NCBI RefSeq assembly: GCF_900104355.1
Contig: NZ_FNIY01000006.1
Coordinates: 62,001 to 126,000, forward strand
Direction of reading: 5' to 3'
Length of the DNA stretch: 64,000 nucleotides
DNA from: Phyllobacterium sp. OV277
GTDB lineage: Bacteria; Pseudomonadota; Alphaproteobacteria; Rhizobiales; Rhizobiaceae
Below, in pieces: positions 34,835-44,363 of the stretch (its first letter is position 1; the number at the start of each line of letters is the position of its first letter). Below the pieces are notes generated by a model, which saw nothing but the letters and a program-made list of their open reading frames with translations, did not search any database and was not told where the DNA came from. A program made the position numbers and the translations under genes.

Positions 34835-36418
34835 CTAGAAAAGCGAACCCTGATCAGTGCCCGGCACCGGCGGTTTCTTGGCTGGCGCGGGGCGCTCCGG
34901 CTTGGGCCGAACAGGATTGGCATCGCCTTCACTGGCAACAGCCTGCACATCCCCATCCTGAAAGCGCAGGGTCAGATTATCGCCACTGGCAACCGCCGCT
35001 GCGCGCTTCACCGGCGCACCTGATGTGTCGAGCACAATGGCAAAGCCGCGTTCGAGCACGCTTTCATGCGAGAGTGTTTTCATCAGCCGTTCGAGTTCGC
35101 CGCCACGCCGCCTGGCCCGATCAAGGGTGAGGCCGATTGCCTGATCCTGACGGCGCTCCAACTGGGTGAGGCTCTGGCGGCCTCGCACCGCAAGACGTGT
35201 AATGGGTTCCGGTGACAGGCGATGTGCGTAGCGGACGAAAACCGCACGGCGATCCCGCAGGAAAACGGCGAGGCTGCGTGGCAGGCGATCGCCGAACACT
35301 GTCACTTCCCGCTGCTTTTCACGGAAGCGCTGCTGCAGGACGCGCGGGGACAATTGCCGGGCGCGTCCGTCAAAATGGCCACGTTTTTTCTGGGTGTTTG
35401 CCTGCAAGGCGCGGCCAAGCCGGGCGGCGGTTTCGTCAAAATGCCGTCGCGGCAATGCCAGTAACTGGTCAGCCGAGGGCAGCGCCCGTGCAAGAGCCCG
35501 CTGCGCCTGACGGCGATTATCGAGATAGCGCGACATGCCAGCCGCGAGCCGAGCGCCACAAGCAGCAATATTGGCCTGCAGGTCTGCCCGCACAGGCACG
35601 GCCATTTCTGCAGCACCCGTTGGTGTTGGGGCACGGACATCGGCAGCAAGATCGATCAGCGTCCAATCCGTCTCGTGACCAACCGCTGAAATGACAGGGA
35701 TGTGAGAGGCCGCGACCGCACGCACCACGATCTCATCGTTAAAACCCCAGAGATCCTCAAGACTGCCGCCGCCGCGCGCGACGATGAGCACATCAGGCTG
35801 GGGCAATGCACCGCCGGGCTGCAAGGCATTGAAGCCATTGATGGCTGCGGCCACTTCCGCGCCTGATGTTTCGCCCTGCACGCGCACCGGCCAGACAAGC
35901 ACATGCAGCGGAAAGCGGTCGGTAATGCGGTGGATGATATCGCGGATAACCGCGCCTGTTGGTGAGGTGACCACACCGATAACGCGCGGCATGAATGGCA
36001 GCAACTGCTTGGAAGCCGGATCAAACAGGCCTTCAGCACCGAGCTTGCGCTTGCGCTCTTCCAGAAGCGCCATCAGGGCGCCTGCGCCGGCAGGTTCCAT
36101 CTGCTCAATGACAATCTGGTATTTGGATGAACCGGGATAGGTGGTCAGCTTGCCCGTGGCGATGACTTCCATACCCTCTTCAGGCTGGAATTTCAGGCGG
36201 CTCATGCTACCGCGCCAGACGACAGCCTCGATGCGGGCCTTGTCATCCTTGAGCGAAAAATAGGCGTGGCCTGATGAATGCGGGCCACGATAACCGGATA
36301 TTTCGCCGCGCACGCGCACATGCCCGAACGTATCCTCAACAGTACGCTTTAGCGCTCCGGAGATTTCGGATACGGAATATTCAGCGACATTGGACGTCGA
36401 TTCGGACTTTTCGGTCAT
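34835..36418 (-). CDS. xseA: Exodeoxyribonuclease VII large subunit
   Basis: Large subunit of exonuclease VII, which degrades single-stranded DNA in both directions, 527 residues. The N-terminal OB-fold reads [20 protein letters not shown] followed by [15 protein letters not shown]. The catalytic domain has [31 protein letters not shown] and [25 protein letters not shown] (in parts). A coiled-coil region follows (roughly residues 290-450), then a C-terminal Pro/Lys-rich tail. The tail after about residue 480 is longer than in enterobacteria, as in other rhizobial orders. Divergent from the UPF0314 gene. Confidence 0.96.
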   Translation of the reverse strand: MTEKSESTSNVAEYSVSEISGALKRTVEDTFGHVRVRGEISGYRGPHSSGHAYFSLKDDKARIEAVVWRGSMSRLKFQPEEGMEVIATGKLTTYPGSSKYQIVIEQMEPAGAGALMALLEERKRKLGAEGLFDPASKQLLPFMPRVIGVVTSPTGAVIRDIIHRITDRFPLHVLVWPVRVQGETSGAEVAAAINGFNALQPGGALPQPDVLIVARGGGSLEDLWGFNDEIVVRAVAASHIPVISAVGHETDWTLIDLAADVRAPTPTGAAEMAVPVRADLQANIAACGARLAAGMSRYLDNRRQAQRALARALPSADQLLALPRRHFDETAARLGRALQANTQKKRGHFDGRARQLSPRVLQQRFREKQREVTVFGDRLPRSLAVFLRDRRAVFVRYAHRLSPEPITRLAVRGRQSLTQLERRQDQAIGLTLDRARRRGGELERLMKTLSHESVLERGFAIVLDTSGAPVKRAAAVASGDNLTLRFQDGDVQAVASEGDANPVRPKPERPAPAKKPPVPGTDQGSLF

Positions 36419-36494
36419 TTCCTATTCCTACCGGGGTGGTGGATGGCGTCAAGTCTGGGAGGCGGATGTTGCGGGGATGAAAAGGGGAATGCCT

Positions 36495-37064
36495 ATGACC
36501 GGACGTCTTAGCCTGCGCCACTATCTTATGATCGGCGCTGCGATGATCGCGCTTACTGCCACTATCCTGCTGTTGATGGGGCGTAATCCCATGTGCACGT
36601 GCGGTACGGTCAAGCTCTGGGTCGGCGAAGTCAATTCGTCTGATAATTCCCAGCATATATCCGACTGGTATTCCCTGTCGCACATCATCCACGGTTTTCT
36701 GTTCTATGGCATTCTCTGGCTTGCCGCCCGCAGCAAGCCGGTAGGTTTCCGGCTGCTCTTCGCCATAGCTGTTGAGGCGGCATGGGAGATTTTCGAGAAC
36801 ACCGATATGGTGATCAATCGTTATCGCGAAGCGACCATTGCGCTTGGCTATACCGGCGACAGCGTGCTGAACTCGGTCTGTGATATCCTGTTCATGGTAA
36901 TAGGCTTTTTCTTCGCGTCCCGTGCGCCGCTGTGGCTGACGATCATCATCGCGATCTTCTTCGAATTGCTGGCAGGATATGTCATTCGCGACAATCTCAC
37001 CCTCAACATCGTGATGCTGGTTTATCCGCTTGATGCCATCAAGGCGTGGCAGGGCGGCCTCTAA
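36495..37064 (+). CDS. UPF0314/DUF2585 membrane protein
   Basis: Integral membrane protein of 189 residues with about five hydrophobic segments. The family hallmark is [20 protein letters not shown], followed by [20 protein letters not shown] and GFLFYGILW. Next come [20 protein letters not shown] and [18 protein letters not shown], and it ends [16 protein letters not shown]. These conserved polar residues inside the membrane regions suggest an enzyme or transporter, but no function is known. GGGGA 6 nt upstream favours this ATG over the ones at 36477 and 36489. It lies 76 bp from xseA (divergent) and almost abuts the convergent LysR gene. Confidence 0.88.
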   Translation: MTGRLSLRHYLMIGAAMIALTATILLLMGRNPMCTCGTVKLWVGEVNSSDNSQHISDWYSLSHIIHGFLFYGILWLAARSKPVGFRLLFAIAVEAAWEIFENTDMVINRYREATIALGYTGDSVLNSVCDILFMVIGFFFASRAPLWLTIIIAIFFELLAGYVIRDNLTLNIVMLVYPLDAIKAWQGGL

Positions 37065-37067
37065 GGA

Positions 37068-38024
37068 TTACCAGCCGGGCACGAGTTCCGTCGAGCGCAC
37101 CTGCCGCAGGCGCTGGTTGACGAGGTTCGGGGCAGCCGTTGTCGCCATGCTAACGGGTGTCGGCATGGACAGGTTATCGAGGCTTTCCACGATATGCTGG
37201 GCGAGGGCGTCGACAATGGCCGACGGCTTGGTGTGACCGCGCATGATGCCGATGCCGAACTCCGGCAGACGGCCAAAACCATCCGCTTCACCAAGCACAC
37301 GCATGCCGGGGCGCAGGGCGCATTCCGGCAGGATCGATACCGCAAGACCTGCGAGCACCGCCGCCGCGAGAACCGTGGCCGACCAGCTGGTGAACAGGAT
37401 GCGGTAGTCGTGATGCATCGTGTCGAGCACATCGATAGCTGCTGCACGCCAGATACAGGTCGGGCGGCCAACGGCAAGCGGCAAAACCTTCTCTTCATGC
37501 ACTGTATGATGTGCTGAAGTCACCCAAAGCAACTGCTCGCTTCGCACCACTTCCGAGCGACGCATGTCATCGCATTGGGTGACAAGTGCGAGATCAAGCT
37601 GGCCCTTACGGATCATCTCGTCGAGATTAACAGTAGGCTCGCAAACAACCGATAGTTCGACACGGGGATTGGAGCGGGAAAACCGCGCCATGATCTCCGG
37701 CAGGAAGCGATCGGCGTAATCATCCGGCGTGCCGATGCGGATATGGCCCTGCAATTGCGTATCGTCAAAAGCCGCGATGGTTTCGCCATTGAGCTGCATC
37801 ATGCGCCGCGCATAAGCAAGCAAACGCTCGCCATCTTCTGTCAGCTTGTTGGTGCGACCGTCGCGTTCAAACAGCGCCTTGGAAACGCGTTCTTCCAGTC
37901 GGCGCATCTGCATGGATACCGCAGATTGTGTTTTGTTGACTGCATCGGCGGCTCTGGTGAAGCTGCCGCTATCGGCAATGGCAATAAATGTCTGCAATTG
38001 GTCAAGATCAAGTGGTGCGCTCAT
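37068..38024 (-). CDS. LysR-family regulator, LsrB/VtlR-like
   Basis: LysR regulator of 318 residues. The N-terminal winged helix contains LDQLQTFIAIADSGSFTRAA and KTQSAVSMQMRRLEE. The effector domain contains GHIRIGTPDDYADRFLPEIM, LDLALVTQ, GRPTCIWR, ILFTSWSAT and SILPECALRPGM. The stretch around DDYADRFLPEI matches what I remember of LsrB (Sinorhizobium/Agrobacterium) and Brucella VtlR, which respond to redox or control small RNAs and DUF1127 genes. The divergent neighbour is a DUF1127 gene, which supports that idea. Orthology versus paralogy cannot be settled here. The 206-bp divergent region is AT-rich. Confidence 0.88.
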   Translation of the reverse strand: MSAPLDLDQLQTFIAIADSGSFTRAADAVNKTQSAVSMQMRRLEERVSKALFERDGRTNKLTEDGERLLAYARRMMQLNGETIAAFDDTQLQGHIRIGTPDDYADRFLPEIMARFSRSNPRVELSVVCEPTVNLDEMIRKGQLDLALVTQCDDMRRSEVVRSEQLLWVTSAHHTVHEEKVLPLAVGRPTCIWRAAAIDVLDTMHHDYRILFTSWSATVLAAAVLAGLAVSILPECALRPGMRVLGEADGFGRLPEFGIGIMRGHTKPSAIVDALAQHIVESLDNLSMPTPVSMATTAAPNLVNQRLRQVRSTELVPGW

Positions 38025-38230
38025 GGCGTTGCTCCCGACACGGTTCGATCCATCATTATTATTGAAGCTTTACATGAAAAACATTCGTTTGAATAATCAA
38101 TTTTTGTGGACCATTCTACAGATGTTCAGGAAACGCTGGTGTTGAAACGATACCAAGCGTGATGCGTAGAAAATAGTTTCTGCGTGATTCAACCCTTCTG
38201 ATCAGCGCCATTTACAAAAGGAGTAGGGCG

Positions 38231-38518
38231 ATGACGACGACAACGAGAACGACTGAAGTAAATGGATTTGTGCCCGCGATCACTTTCGCGCTGGTTCAGG
38301 CCGCAGGCTTTGTCACCCGAATGATCGTCGCCCGCCGCAATCGCAAAACGATTTTGAGCCTCGGTGAGTGGAACGATCAAATGCTGCATGACATTGGTGT
38401 CACGCGCGGTGATCTGCATTCTGCCCTTGGCACGTCGCTGCTTGAAGATCCGAGCGAGAGACTGGGCGCATTGGCCGATGTCAGGGCCCGTGTGCGTGCA
38501 GCGCGCTCGATCAGCTAA
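38231..38518 (+). CDS. DUF1127 (YjiS-like) small protein
   Basis: A 95-residue protein. The DUF1127 core reads RNRKTILSLGEWNDQMLHDI followed by GVTRGDL at about residues 40-65, the Arg-rich small-protein motif common in alphaproteobacteria. A hydrophobic stretch at about residues 12-30 (FVPAITFALVQAAGFVTRM) precedes it. A strong ribosome site, AAAAGGAG, lies 7 nt upstream of the ATG. Small DUF1127 proteins are implicated in RNA turnover or phosphate/carbon control and are targets of VtlR in Brucella; the LysR gene here is divergent. A terminator follows at 38591. Confidence 0.88.
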   Translation: MTTTTRTTEVNGFVPAITFALVQAAGFVTRMIVARRNRKTILSLGEWNDQMLHDIGVTRGDLHSALGTSLLEDPSERLGALADVRARVRAARSIS

Positions 38519-38590
38519 GCACCGATTTTGACTGTTTAGCAGGCGTCCCATTCACACCGGAATCCCCTCCCGGTGCCCCGCCTGCCCACT

Positions 38591-38619
38591 GCCCGGCCTT
38601 CTGGCCGGGCTTTTTCTTT
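38591..38619 (+). terminator. Rho-independent terminator after DUF1127 gene
   Basis: GCCCGGCC, loop TTCT, GGCCGGGC, then TTTTTCTTT. It is 72 bp downstream of the DUF1127 stop and just before the end of the convergent DUF937 gene. Confidence 0.93.
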
Positions 38620-38633
38620 ATGGGGACTTAGGA

Positions 38634-39626
38634 TTATTTGTTGCGGTCCATCCCGCGCAGATACTGGTCGAAAATGGTTTCCATGCCCTTTTGATATTGT
38701 TCGCTGGTCTTGCGCCCGGTTTCGAACATCTGGCCGAAAATATCCTTGTAGGGATTGTCAGGTGAGGATGGGGGTGCAGCCGGTTCATCCGGCTGTTTTG
38801 GCGCCGCTTGTGGTGCCGACTGCCGCTGTGCGCCGCCGCCGAGCATTTCCTCGAAGATTTTGCCGAACGGATTGTCACCGAACGGGTTCTGCGCCTGCGC
38901 ATTTCCTGTGGGTTGCTGCTGACCCTGCGGCGTGGCACCGGGAAACCCGCCGCGCGTCATTTGTTCCAGAATCTGGCCAAGCGGATTGTTGTTGCCCCAT
39001 GGATTACCCTGACCCTGCGGCTGTTGCGGAGCGGCAGCACCGCCACCCAGCATACTTTCCAGAATTTGCCCCCAGGGATTGGATGCGCCCGACTGGTTCG
39101 GAACAGTCTGCCCGCCGATCCCCCCGCCCATACCACCGCCCTGGCGCATCATCTGTTCGATGAGATCGCCAATGACATTGCCGCCGCCAAGACCCGCCGC
39201 TGCAAACTGGCCTGTCGACTGTTTGTAAAGCCCACCCATCGTCATGGATGCCAGCACAGGCAGCATCTGCTGCAAGGTGCTGACGGCAATGCCAGTCATC
39301 CGCGCGGCATGATCGGCAACCGCCCGTGACAGATCTTTGGAGCCGAAAAGATTATTGAGAATGGCATTCCCATCGGCAATACCGGCTGGGTTGAAGGCCG
39401 CCTGCGGGTTATCAAAATAATTGACGTGTTGGCCGGATGAAAGCGCCTGAATGAACGCGCCAACGCCCATGGGATCGGCCGTGTTGCGCTGCAAGCCCTG
39501 CGAAAAGGCTGGCATCAACGCCTCGATGGCTGCGATTGTCTGTTGTTGCGAAAGCTGAAACTGGCGCGACAGCGCCTCAACAGCCTGCCCACCCTGTCCC
39601 TTCAGGAACATGTCTACGAGATTCAT
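38634..39626 (-). CDS. DUF937 domain protein with repeated NPxGxIxExM motif
   Basis: A 330-residue protein. The N-terminal DUF937 domain (about residues 1-165) includes MNLVDMFLKGQGGQAVEALS and FGSKDLSRAVADHAARMTG. From residue 150 the protein becomes Gly/Gln/Pro-rich linker punctuated by a short amphipathic motif. The copies are IGDLIEQMMRQGG (152-164), NPWGQILESMLGGG (183-196), NPLGQILEQMTRGG (214-227), NPFGKIFEEMLGGG (252-265) and NPYKDIFGQMFETG (291-304). Spacing is 29-39 residues. No signal peptide or membrane helix is visible. Repeats on flexible linkers suggest multivalent binding to one partner, perhaps a scaffold or shell-type role; that is inference and the function is unknown. Confidence 0.85.
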   Translation of the reverse strand: MNLVDMFLKGQGGQAVEALSRQFQLSQQQTIAAIEALMPAFSQGLQRNTADPMGVGAFIQALSSGQHVNYFDNPQAAFNPAGIADGNAILNNLFGSKDLSRAVADHAARMTGIAVSTLQQMLPVLASMTMGGLYKQSTGQFAAAGLGGGNVIGDLIEQMMRQGGGMGGGIGGQTVPNQSGASNPWGQILESMLGGGAAAPQQPQGQGNPWGNNNPLGQILEQMTRGGFPGATPQGQQQPTGNAQAQNPFGDNPFGKIFEEMLGGGAQRQSAPQAAPKQPDEPAAPPSSPDNPYKDIFGQMFETGRKTSEQYQKGMETIFDQYLRGMDRNK

Positions 39627-39760
39627 GGCGCCGATCCTCCTTCGGGCTAATGCACGAAGAAAGAGTAGCCTTGCTGGTATTCAAAGTTCAATCTTTTTAT
39701 CGGGTTAGGGTGTTGAGGACGTTGATGAGGTGAAACCTCGCCAAGCGGCACAATCACCAA

Positions 39761-40699
39761 TTAAAAATACTGCGCCAGATTCCTGCGAATACGCTCCAGT
39801 GGATCAACAGCCGCATCACCGGGCGTAAATTTCTCGCCGGTAATCGTTTCATAGGCCTGAATATAGACCTTGGTGGTGGCGTCGATCATATCCTGTGGAA
39901 TTTCAGGAATATCGTCCTTGTATGGATCACAGCGCTCGACCACCCATGTGCGGATGAAATCCTTGTCGAAACTAACCGGACGCTTGCCCGGCGCATAGCT
40001 GTCGGCAAACCAGTAGCGGCTGGAATCCGATGTGTGGATTTCATCAGCCAGAACGATATTGCCATCCGTATCGGTGCCGAACTCATATTTCGTATCGGCA
40101 AGGATAAGTCCGCGGCTTGCGGCAATTTCCTGTCCGCGTGCAAAAAGCTTGAACGCATAGGCGGAAACCGTATCCCACTGCTCCTGTGTCAGCAGTTTCT
40201 GATCCAGTATTTCCTGTACGGTCAATGGTTCATCATGGCCGCCATCAAAGGCTTTGGATGTTGGCGTGATAATCGGAGCGGGCAGCTTTTCATTGTCCTG
40301 CATGCCATCCGGAAAAGTCGTGCCATACATGGCGCGTTTGCCCGCTTTGTACTGCGTCAGGATTGATGTGCTTGTGGTTCCGGCGAGATAGCCGCGCACA
40401 ATGATTTCAACCGGCAAAATATCCAGCCTGCGGGCAACCACAACATTCGGGTCAGGATAATCAAGCACATGGTTGGGGCAGATATCCTTGGTCTGTTCAA
40501 ACTGATAACGCGCCATCTGCGTCAGCACTTCGCCTTTCAGCGGAATGCAGGCGAGAATCCGGTCAAAAGCACTGATCCGATCAGTGGCAATGATGATGCG
40601 CCGCCCGTCAGGCAGATCATAGTTCTCGCGAACCTTGCCGCGATAATAGTTCGGCAATTCGGGAATGAAAGCTTCGGTAAGCGCTTGGTGTTTTGGCAT
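39761..40699 (-). CDS. purC: Phosphoribosylaminoimidazole-succinocarboxamide synthase, long form
   Basis: SAICAR synthase of purine biosynthesis, 312 residues, longer than the 240-residue form of most bacteria and closer to the eukaryote-like long type. Motifs are [59 protein letters not shown] and [14 protein letters not shown] believe members of this order carry a second, short PurC next to purS, so this may be the paralog. The start at 40699 matches the family; 40738 is an upstream in-frame alternative. Confidence 0.93.
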   Translation of the reverse strand: MPKHQALTEAFIPELPNYYRGKVRENYDLPDGRRIIIATDRISAFDRILACIPLKGEVLTQMARYQFEQTKDICPNHVLDYPDPNVVVARRLDILPVEIIVRGYLAGTTSTSILTQYKAGKRAMYGTTFPDGMQDNEKLPAPIITPTSKAFDGGHDEPLTVQEILDQKLLTQEQWDTVSAYAFKLFARGQEIAASRGLILADTKYEFGTDTDGNIVLADEIHTSDSSRYWFADSYAPGKRPVSFDKDFIRTWVVERCDPYKDDIPEIPQDMIDATTKVYIQAYETITGEKFTPGDAAVDPLERIRRNLAQYF

Positions 40700-40774
40700 G
40701 GGCTCTGGAATCCGCGTCAGACAATCTGGCTTTCGCATAACACATAAGTCTGCGAACGGGAGTCAAATTCTGGC

Positions 40775-41518
40775 CTAGCGCCCGCCTGTTACATCAAGAA
40801 GTGCGCCGGTGACATAGGATGCGGCATCGCTGAGCAGCCAGACGATGGATTCGCCGACTTCCTCAGCCGTGCCGGGCCGTCCGAGTGGTGCGGACACGCC
40901 GAGGCGCTGGGCGCGATCAGGCTGACCGCCGCTGGCATGAATATCGGTTTCGATCAGACCGGGGCGAATGGCATTGACGCGAATGCCCTCTGGTCCAACT
41001 TCCTTGGAAAGACCAATGGTGAGCGTATCCATCGCGCCCTTTGATCCGGCATAATCGACATATTCCGATGGACCGCCAAGCCGTGCAGCGGCTGACGACA
41101 GAATGACGATTGATCCACCCCGGCCACCGCGTGAACGGGCCATCCGGCGCACGCCCTCGCGAGCGCAGAGGTAGGCACCGAGAATATTGACATCGAACAT
41201 GCGTTGCAGACGCTCAACGTCGATATCCATTAGCTTCGAGACGGGCGCGACAATACCGGCATTGACCACAAGCCCATCCAGCGGACCAAGTTCTTCGCTC
41301 TGCTTGAACATCGAGATAACATCGGCCTCGCTGGCAACGTCACCCTGAATTGCTTTTGCCTTGCCACCGGCAGCGATGATCGCGGCAACCACTTCATCGG
41401 CGGCAGCCTTATTGCCCACATAGTTGACGCCGACGGACCATCCCTTTTTACCCGCAAGAATTGCGGCCGCCCGGCCGATACCACGGCTTGCACCTGTGAT
41501 CAGAATGGTCTTGGTCAT
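40775..41518 (-). CDS. SDR family oxidoreductase
   Basis: Classical SDR of 247 residues. It has TGASRGIGRAAAI for the cofactor, NAG in LVVNAGIVAPV, and the catalytic Ser and Tyr in ILSSAAARLG and YVDYAGSKGAMD. The end, YVTGALLDVTGGR, is FabG-like. The substrate is unknown. It lies 12 nt downstream of gshA on the same strand and so may be co-transcribed with it and loosely linked to redox metabolism. Confidence 0.9.
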   Translation of the reverse strand: MTKTILITGASRGIGRAAAILAGKKGWSVGVNYVGNKAAADEVVAAIIAAGGKAKAIQGDVASEADVISMFKQSEELGPLDGLVVNAGIVAPVSKLMDIDVERLQRMFDVNILGAYLCAREGVRRMARSRGGRGGSIVILSSAAARLGGPSEYVDYAGSKGAMDTLTIGLSKEVGPEGIRVNAIRPGLIETDIHASGGQPDRAQRLGVSAPLGRPGTAEEVGESIVWLLSDAASYVTGALLDVTGGR

Positions 41519-41530
41519 TACGGTGTCTCC

Positions 41531-42904
41531 TTAGTAGGCGTACTCCAGAAAGGCGGGTTCCACCGAACTGCCCCAGACGGTGTTATATTGGCTCAGCATC
41601 TGTTCGGCAGATGTCGTGCCGCGCGCGACAACTTCCTCCAGCGAGGCGAGATAATGGGTCTCGTCAAAGCCTTCACTGTTGAGCAGGGCGCGGTTTTTCA
41701 GGCCTAGCCGCGAAATCGCCAGCACCTCGCGTGCGATTTCATGCACCGAGCGGTTGCGCAGTGTGGCGCGTAGACCCTTTGCCGGTACGTCATCGCGCAG
41801 TGCCTGCACCTCTGGATAAGTCCAGTCGCGGGTGAGCGTTTCGGCTGCATCCAGCGCCTCGGCATCATAGAGAATGCCGACCCAGAACGCCGGGAGAGCG
41901 CAGATGCGCCGCCATGGTCCGCCATCGGCACCGCGCATTTCAAGGAAGCGCTTCAGGCGCACTTCCGGGAACAGTGTTGAAAGATGGTTGGTCCAGTCGC
42001 CCATATTGGGCGTACCGTCAGGAATGGAATCCTTCAGCGCGCCATTCATGAACTGGCGGAAGGTCACATGGGTGCAATCATGGTAACGGCCATGACGCAG
42101 GACGAAATACATCGGTACATCGAGCGCCCATTCAACGTAATCAGCAAAGCCGAAATTCTCGTTGAAGATGAAGGGCAGCACGCCCGAGCGGTTATTGTCC
42201 GTGTCACGCCAGATATCGGAGCGCCACGAAAGCAGGCCATTGGGCTTGCCTTCAGTAAAGGGCGACATGGCAAAAAGCGCCGTGGCAATGGATTGCAGTT
42301 TCACCGAAACCTGCATCTTGCGGCGCATATCGGTTTCCGATGCAAAGTCGAGATTCACCTGAATGGTACAGGTGCGATACATCATGTTCAGCCCGTCCTT
42401 GCCGACTTTCGGCATGTAGTTGGACATGATGTTGTAACGGGATTTCGGCATGCGCGGCGTTTCAGCCAGCGTCCATTTCGGGCTGCCACCGAGGCCAAGA
42501 AAACGAATACCCAGCGGTTCGGCAATTTCACGCACCTGTGCCAGATGCGCATTGGTTTCGCGGCAGGTCTGGTGAATGGTCGAAAGCGGCGCGCCTGATA
42601 GTTCGAACTGGCCACCCGGCTCAAGCGAGATTGCGCCTTGGCCGGTGGGTTCCACGAGGCCGATAATATTGCCCTCGTCGATAATAGGTTCCCAGCCAAG
42701 TTTCGACTGCATGCCTTCAAGGATCGCCCGGATACCGCGCGGGCCATCATAGGGAACCGGGCTGTTATCTTCGGTGTAGAACGGGAATTTCTCGTGCTCG
42801 GTGCCGATGCGCCACGCGGATTGCGGCTTGGAACCCTGAGCTAGATAGGTCGCCAGTTCTTCCGCGCCGGAAAGGGGCGTCTCGTCTGTTGTGTCGCGCG
42901 CCAT
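41531..42904 (-). CDS. gshA: Glutamate-cysteine ligase (alphaproteobacterial/plant type)
   Basis: First enzyme of glutathione synthesis, 457 residues. The length and motifs fit the plant-like GshA class rather than the E. coli one: WRIGTEHEKFPFY, ISLEPGGQFELSGAPL, FLGLGGSPKWTL, YMPKVGKDGLNMMYRTCTIQ (in parts) and MRGADGGPWRRICALPAFWVG (in parts). Genes encoding rsmE upstream and an SDR downstream are on the same strand; rsmE lies 107 bp away. The redox-sensing context (LsrB-like regulator at 37 kb) is suggestive, since glutathione synthesis is a known LsrB target in rhizobia, but this link is inferred. Confidence 0.96.
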   Translation of the reverse strand: MARDTTDETPLSGAEELATYLAQGSKPQSAWRIGTEHEKFPFYTEDNSPVPYDGPRGIRAILEGMQSKLGWEPIIDEGNIIGLVEPTGQGAISLEPGGQFELSGAPLSTIHQTCRETNAHLAQVREIAEPLGIRFLGLGGSPKWTLAETPRMPKSRYNIMSNYMPKVGKDGLNMMYRTCTIQVNLDFASETDMRRKMQVSVKLQSIATALFAMSPFTEGKPNGLLSWRSDIWRDTDNNRSGVLPFIFNENFGFADYVEWALDVPMYFVLRHGRYHDCTHVTFRQFMNGALKDSIPDGTPNMGDWTNHLSTLFPEVRLKRFLEMRGADGGPWRRICALPAFWVGILYDAEALDAAETLTRDWTYPEVQALRDDVPAKGLRATLRNRSVHEIAREVLAISRLGLKNRALLNSEGFDETHYLASLEEVVARGTTSAEQMLSQYNTVWGSSVEPAFLEYAY

Positions 42905-43011
42905 GGATGGTGCTTCCCCACTAGAATGTTCTTAACTGAGGCGTGATTGGCTGTTTTCGGAAACGAGCGCAAGCAAATTTCTCTGATGCACTCATCAAGA
43001 GAATTTGTATC

Positions 43012-43746
43012 TCACCAATCACCGATCGTCGCCTGAATAAGAGCGAGTGCGGCAACCGCAGCAGTATCGGCGCGCAGAATGCGCTGACCAAGCGGAATGG
43101 CAGTCACAAATGGCAGTTTGCGCAGGGTCTCGCGCTCTGCATCGGAGAAGCCGCCTTCCGGTCCAATGAGCACGCCAAGCGGCCCACGCGGCAGGCTTTG
43201 TAAGAGCGGCAGCGGGTTATGGGTATGATGGCCTTCATCGCAGAAAATCAAACGCCGCTCGGGGTCCCAGCTATCCAACAACTTGTCGAGTTTAACCGGT
43301 TCGCGCGTTTGCGGGATTGCCAGAACGCCGCATTGTTCCGCCGCCTCGATCGCATTGGCCTCGATCCGATCCGTGCCGATTCTGGTGACCTGGGTGTGCT
43401 GGGTGATGACAGGCTGTAAAACACCAGCTCCCATTTCGACAGCTTTTTGCACGAGGTAATCGAGCCGCCCCTGCTTGAGCGGCGCAAAGCAATAGAGGAG
43501 ATCAGGCGAAACAGGCTGCTCCCGCGTCAGTTCAAGGGGTTCAAGCGCCAGTTTCTTTTTGCTTTCAAAGCGCAGGGCGGCGCGCCATTCGCCGTCACGG
43601 CCATTGAAAACGAGGATTTCATCGCTCTCTTTCATCCGCAGCACATTGGCGAGATAGTTAACGGCTTCAGTGGGTACTTCAGCCCGCCTTCCGGCACCAA
43701 GATCCGCCGTAATGTAGAGCCGTTGCATTTTGTAATTTGCGCGCAT
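43012..43746 (-). CDS. rsmE: 16S rRNA m3U1498 methyltransferase
   Basis: SPOUT-family methyltransferase methylating N3 of U1498 in 16S rRNA, 244 residues. Family motifs are [20 protein letters not shown] (N-terminal PUA-like part), the knot region [19 protein letters not shown], and [21 protein letters not shown] (in part). The start [12 protein letters not shown] at 43746 is family-like; 43782 and 43728 are alternatives. It precedes gshA on the same strand, an order that I believe is common in this order of bacteria. Confidence 0.94.
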   Translation of the reverse strand: MRANYKMQRLYITADLGAGRRAEVPTEAVNYLANVLRMKESDEILVFNGRDGEWRAALRFESKKKLALEPLELTREQPVSPDLLYCFAPLKQGRLDYLVQKAVEMGAGVLQPVITQHTQVTRIGTDRIEANAIEAAEQCGVLAIPQTREPVKLDKLLDSWDPERRLIFCDEGHHTHNPLPLLQSLPRGPLGVLIGPEGGFSDAERETLRKLPFVTAIPLGQRILRADTAAVAALALIQATIGDW

Positions 43747-43792
43747 GAATGATGGATGCCAGAGAGGAGACAGGGTGGTCAAGCCGGGCGTG

Positions 43793-44230
43793 TCAGCTTA
43801 AGGGTGGCAGGCGTCGTTTCACCGGCGATGTTTTGACGATGGATGTATTGGTTTCCGCCTTTTCCGCCAGCCTGTCGAGCAATGTGTCCAACTGCTCCAT
43901 CGTGCGGAAATGGATTTTGCCGATAAAGCAGTCATCGCCCGTCACCTTGTCGCATTCGGTGATTTCAGGGGTTTCCTGTATCAGCCGTTCGACAATGTGC
44001 AGCATACCGGGCAGGGGTCTGACGCGGACAATAGCGGTCAGGTTATAGCCAAGTGCTGCCGGGTCGATATCGACAGTAAAGGCGCGGATGACTTTCTTTT
44101 CTTCAAGCCGCCGCAATCGTTCGGAAACGCTGGGTGAAGAAAGTCCAACCTTCTGGCTGAGTTCCTTCAGCGAGATTCGCGCATCTTCGATAAGAATACC
44201 GAGGATTGTTTTGTCCATTTCATCAAGCAT
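43793..44230 (-). CDS. Lrp/AsnC family transcriptional regulator
   Basis: A 145-residue regulator. The N-terminal HTH is [20 protein letters not shown] with [14 protein letters not shown] as recognition region. The C-terminal RAM effector domain has [18 protein letters not shown] and [18 protein letters not shown]. It probably responds to an amino acid. The divergent gene encodes a DMT permease, and an inverted repeat lies between them at 44260-44278, the usual arrangement for an Lrp regulator controlling an amino-acid exporter. Confidence 0.93.
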   Translation of the reverse strand: MLDEMDKTILGILIEDARISLKELSQKVGLSSPSVSERLRRLEEKKVIRAFTVDIDPAALGYNLTAIVRVRPLPGMLHIVERLIQETPEITECDKVTGDDCFIGKIHFRTMEQLDTLLDRLAEKAETNTSIVKTSPVKRRLPPLS

Positions 44231-44259
44231 ATCCGCCTCATAAGGTGGTTCATAGAATC

Positions 44260-44278
44260 TGCCTTTATTAAATAGGCA
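44260..44278. promoter_or_regulatory. Inverted repeat between Lrp regulator and permease
   Basis: TGCCTTTATTAAATAGGCA: 5-bp exact arms TGCCT/AGGCA around an AT-rich centre, 30 bp from the regulator start and 86 bp from the permease start. Fits the AT-rich dyad shape of Lrp/AsnC operators. Confidence 0.55.
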
Positions 44279-44363
44279 AAGCGCACACTACGCCTTTCTC
44301 TATGTATATCAAATTCCCCTTCCTCCGAATAGTCTTGCCGCACGAGACAACAGGGTGGATTGC

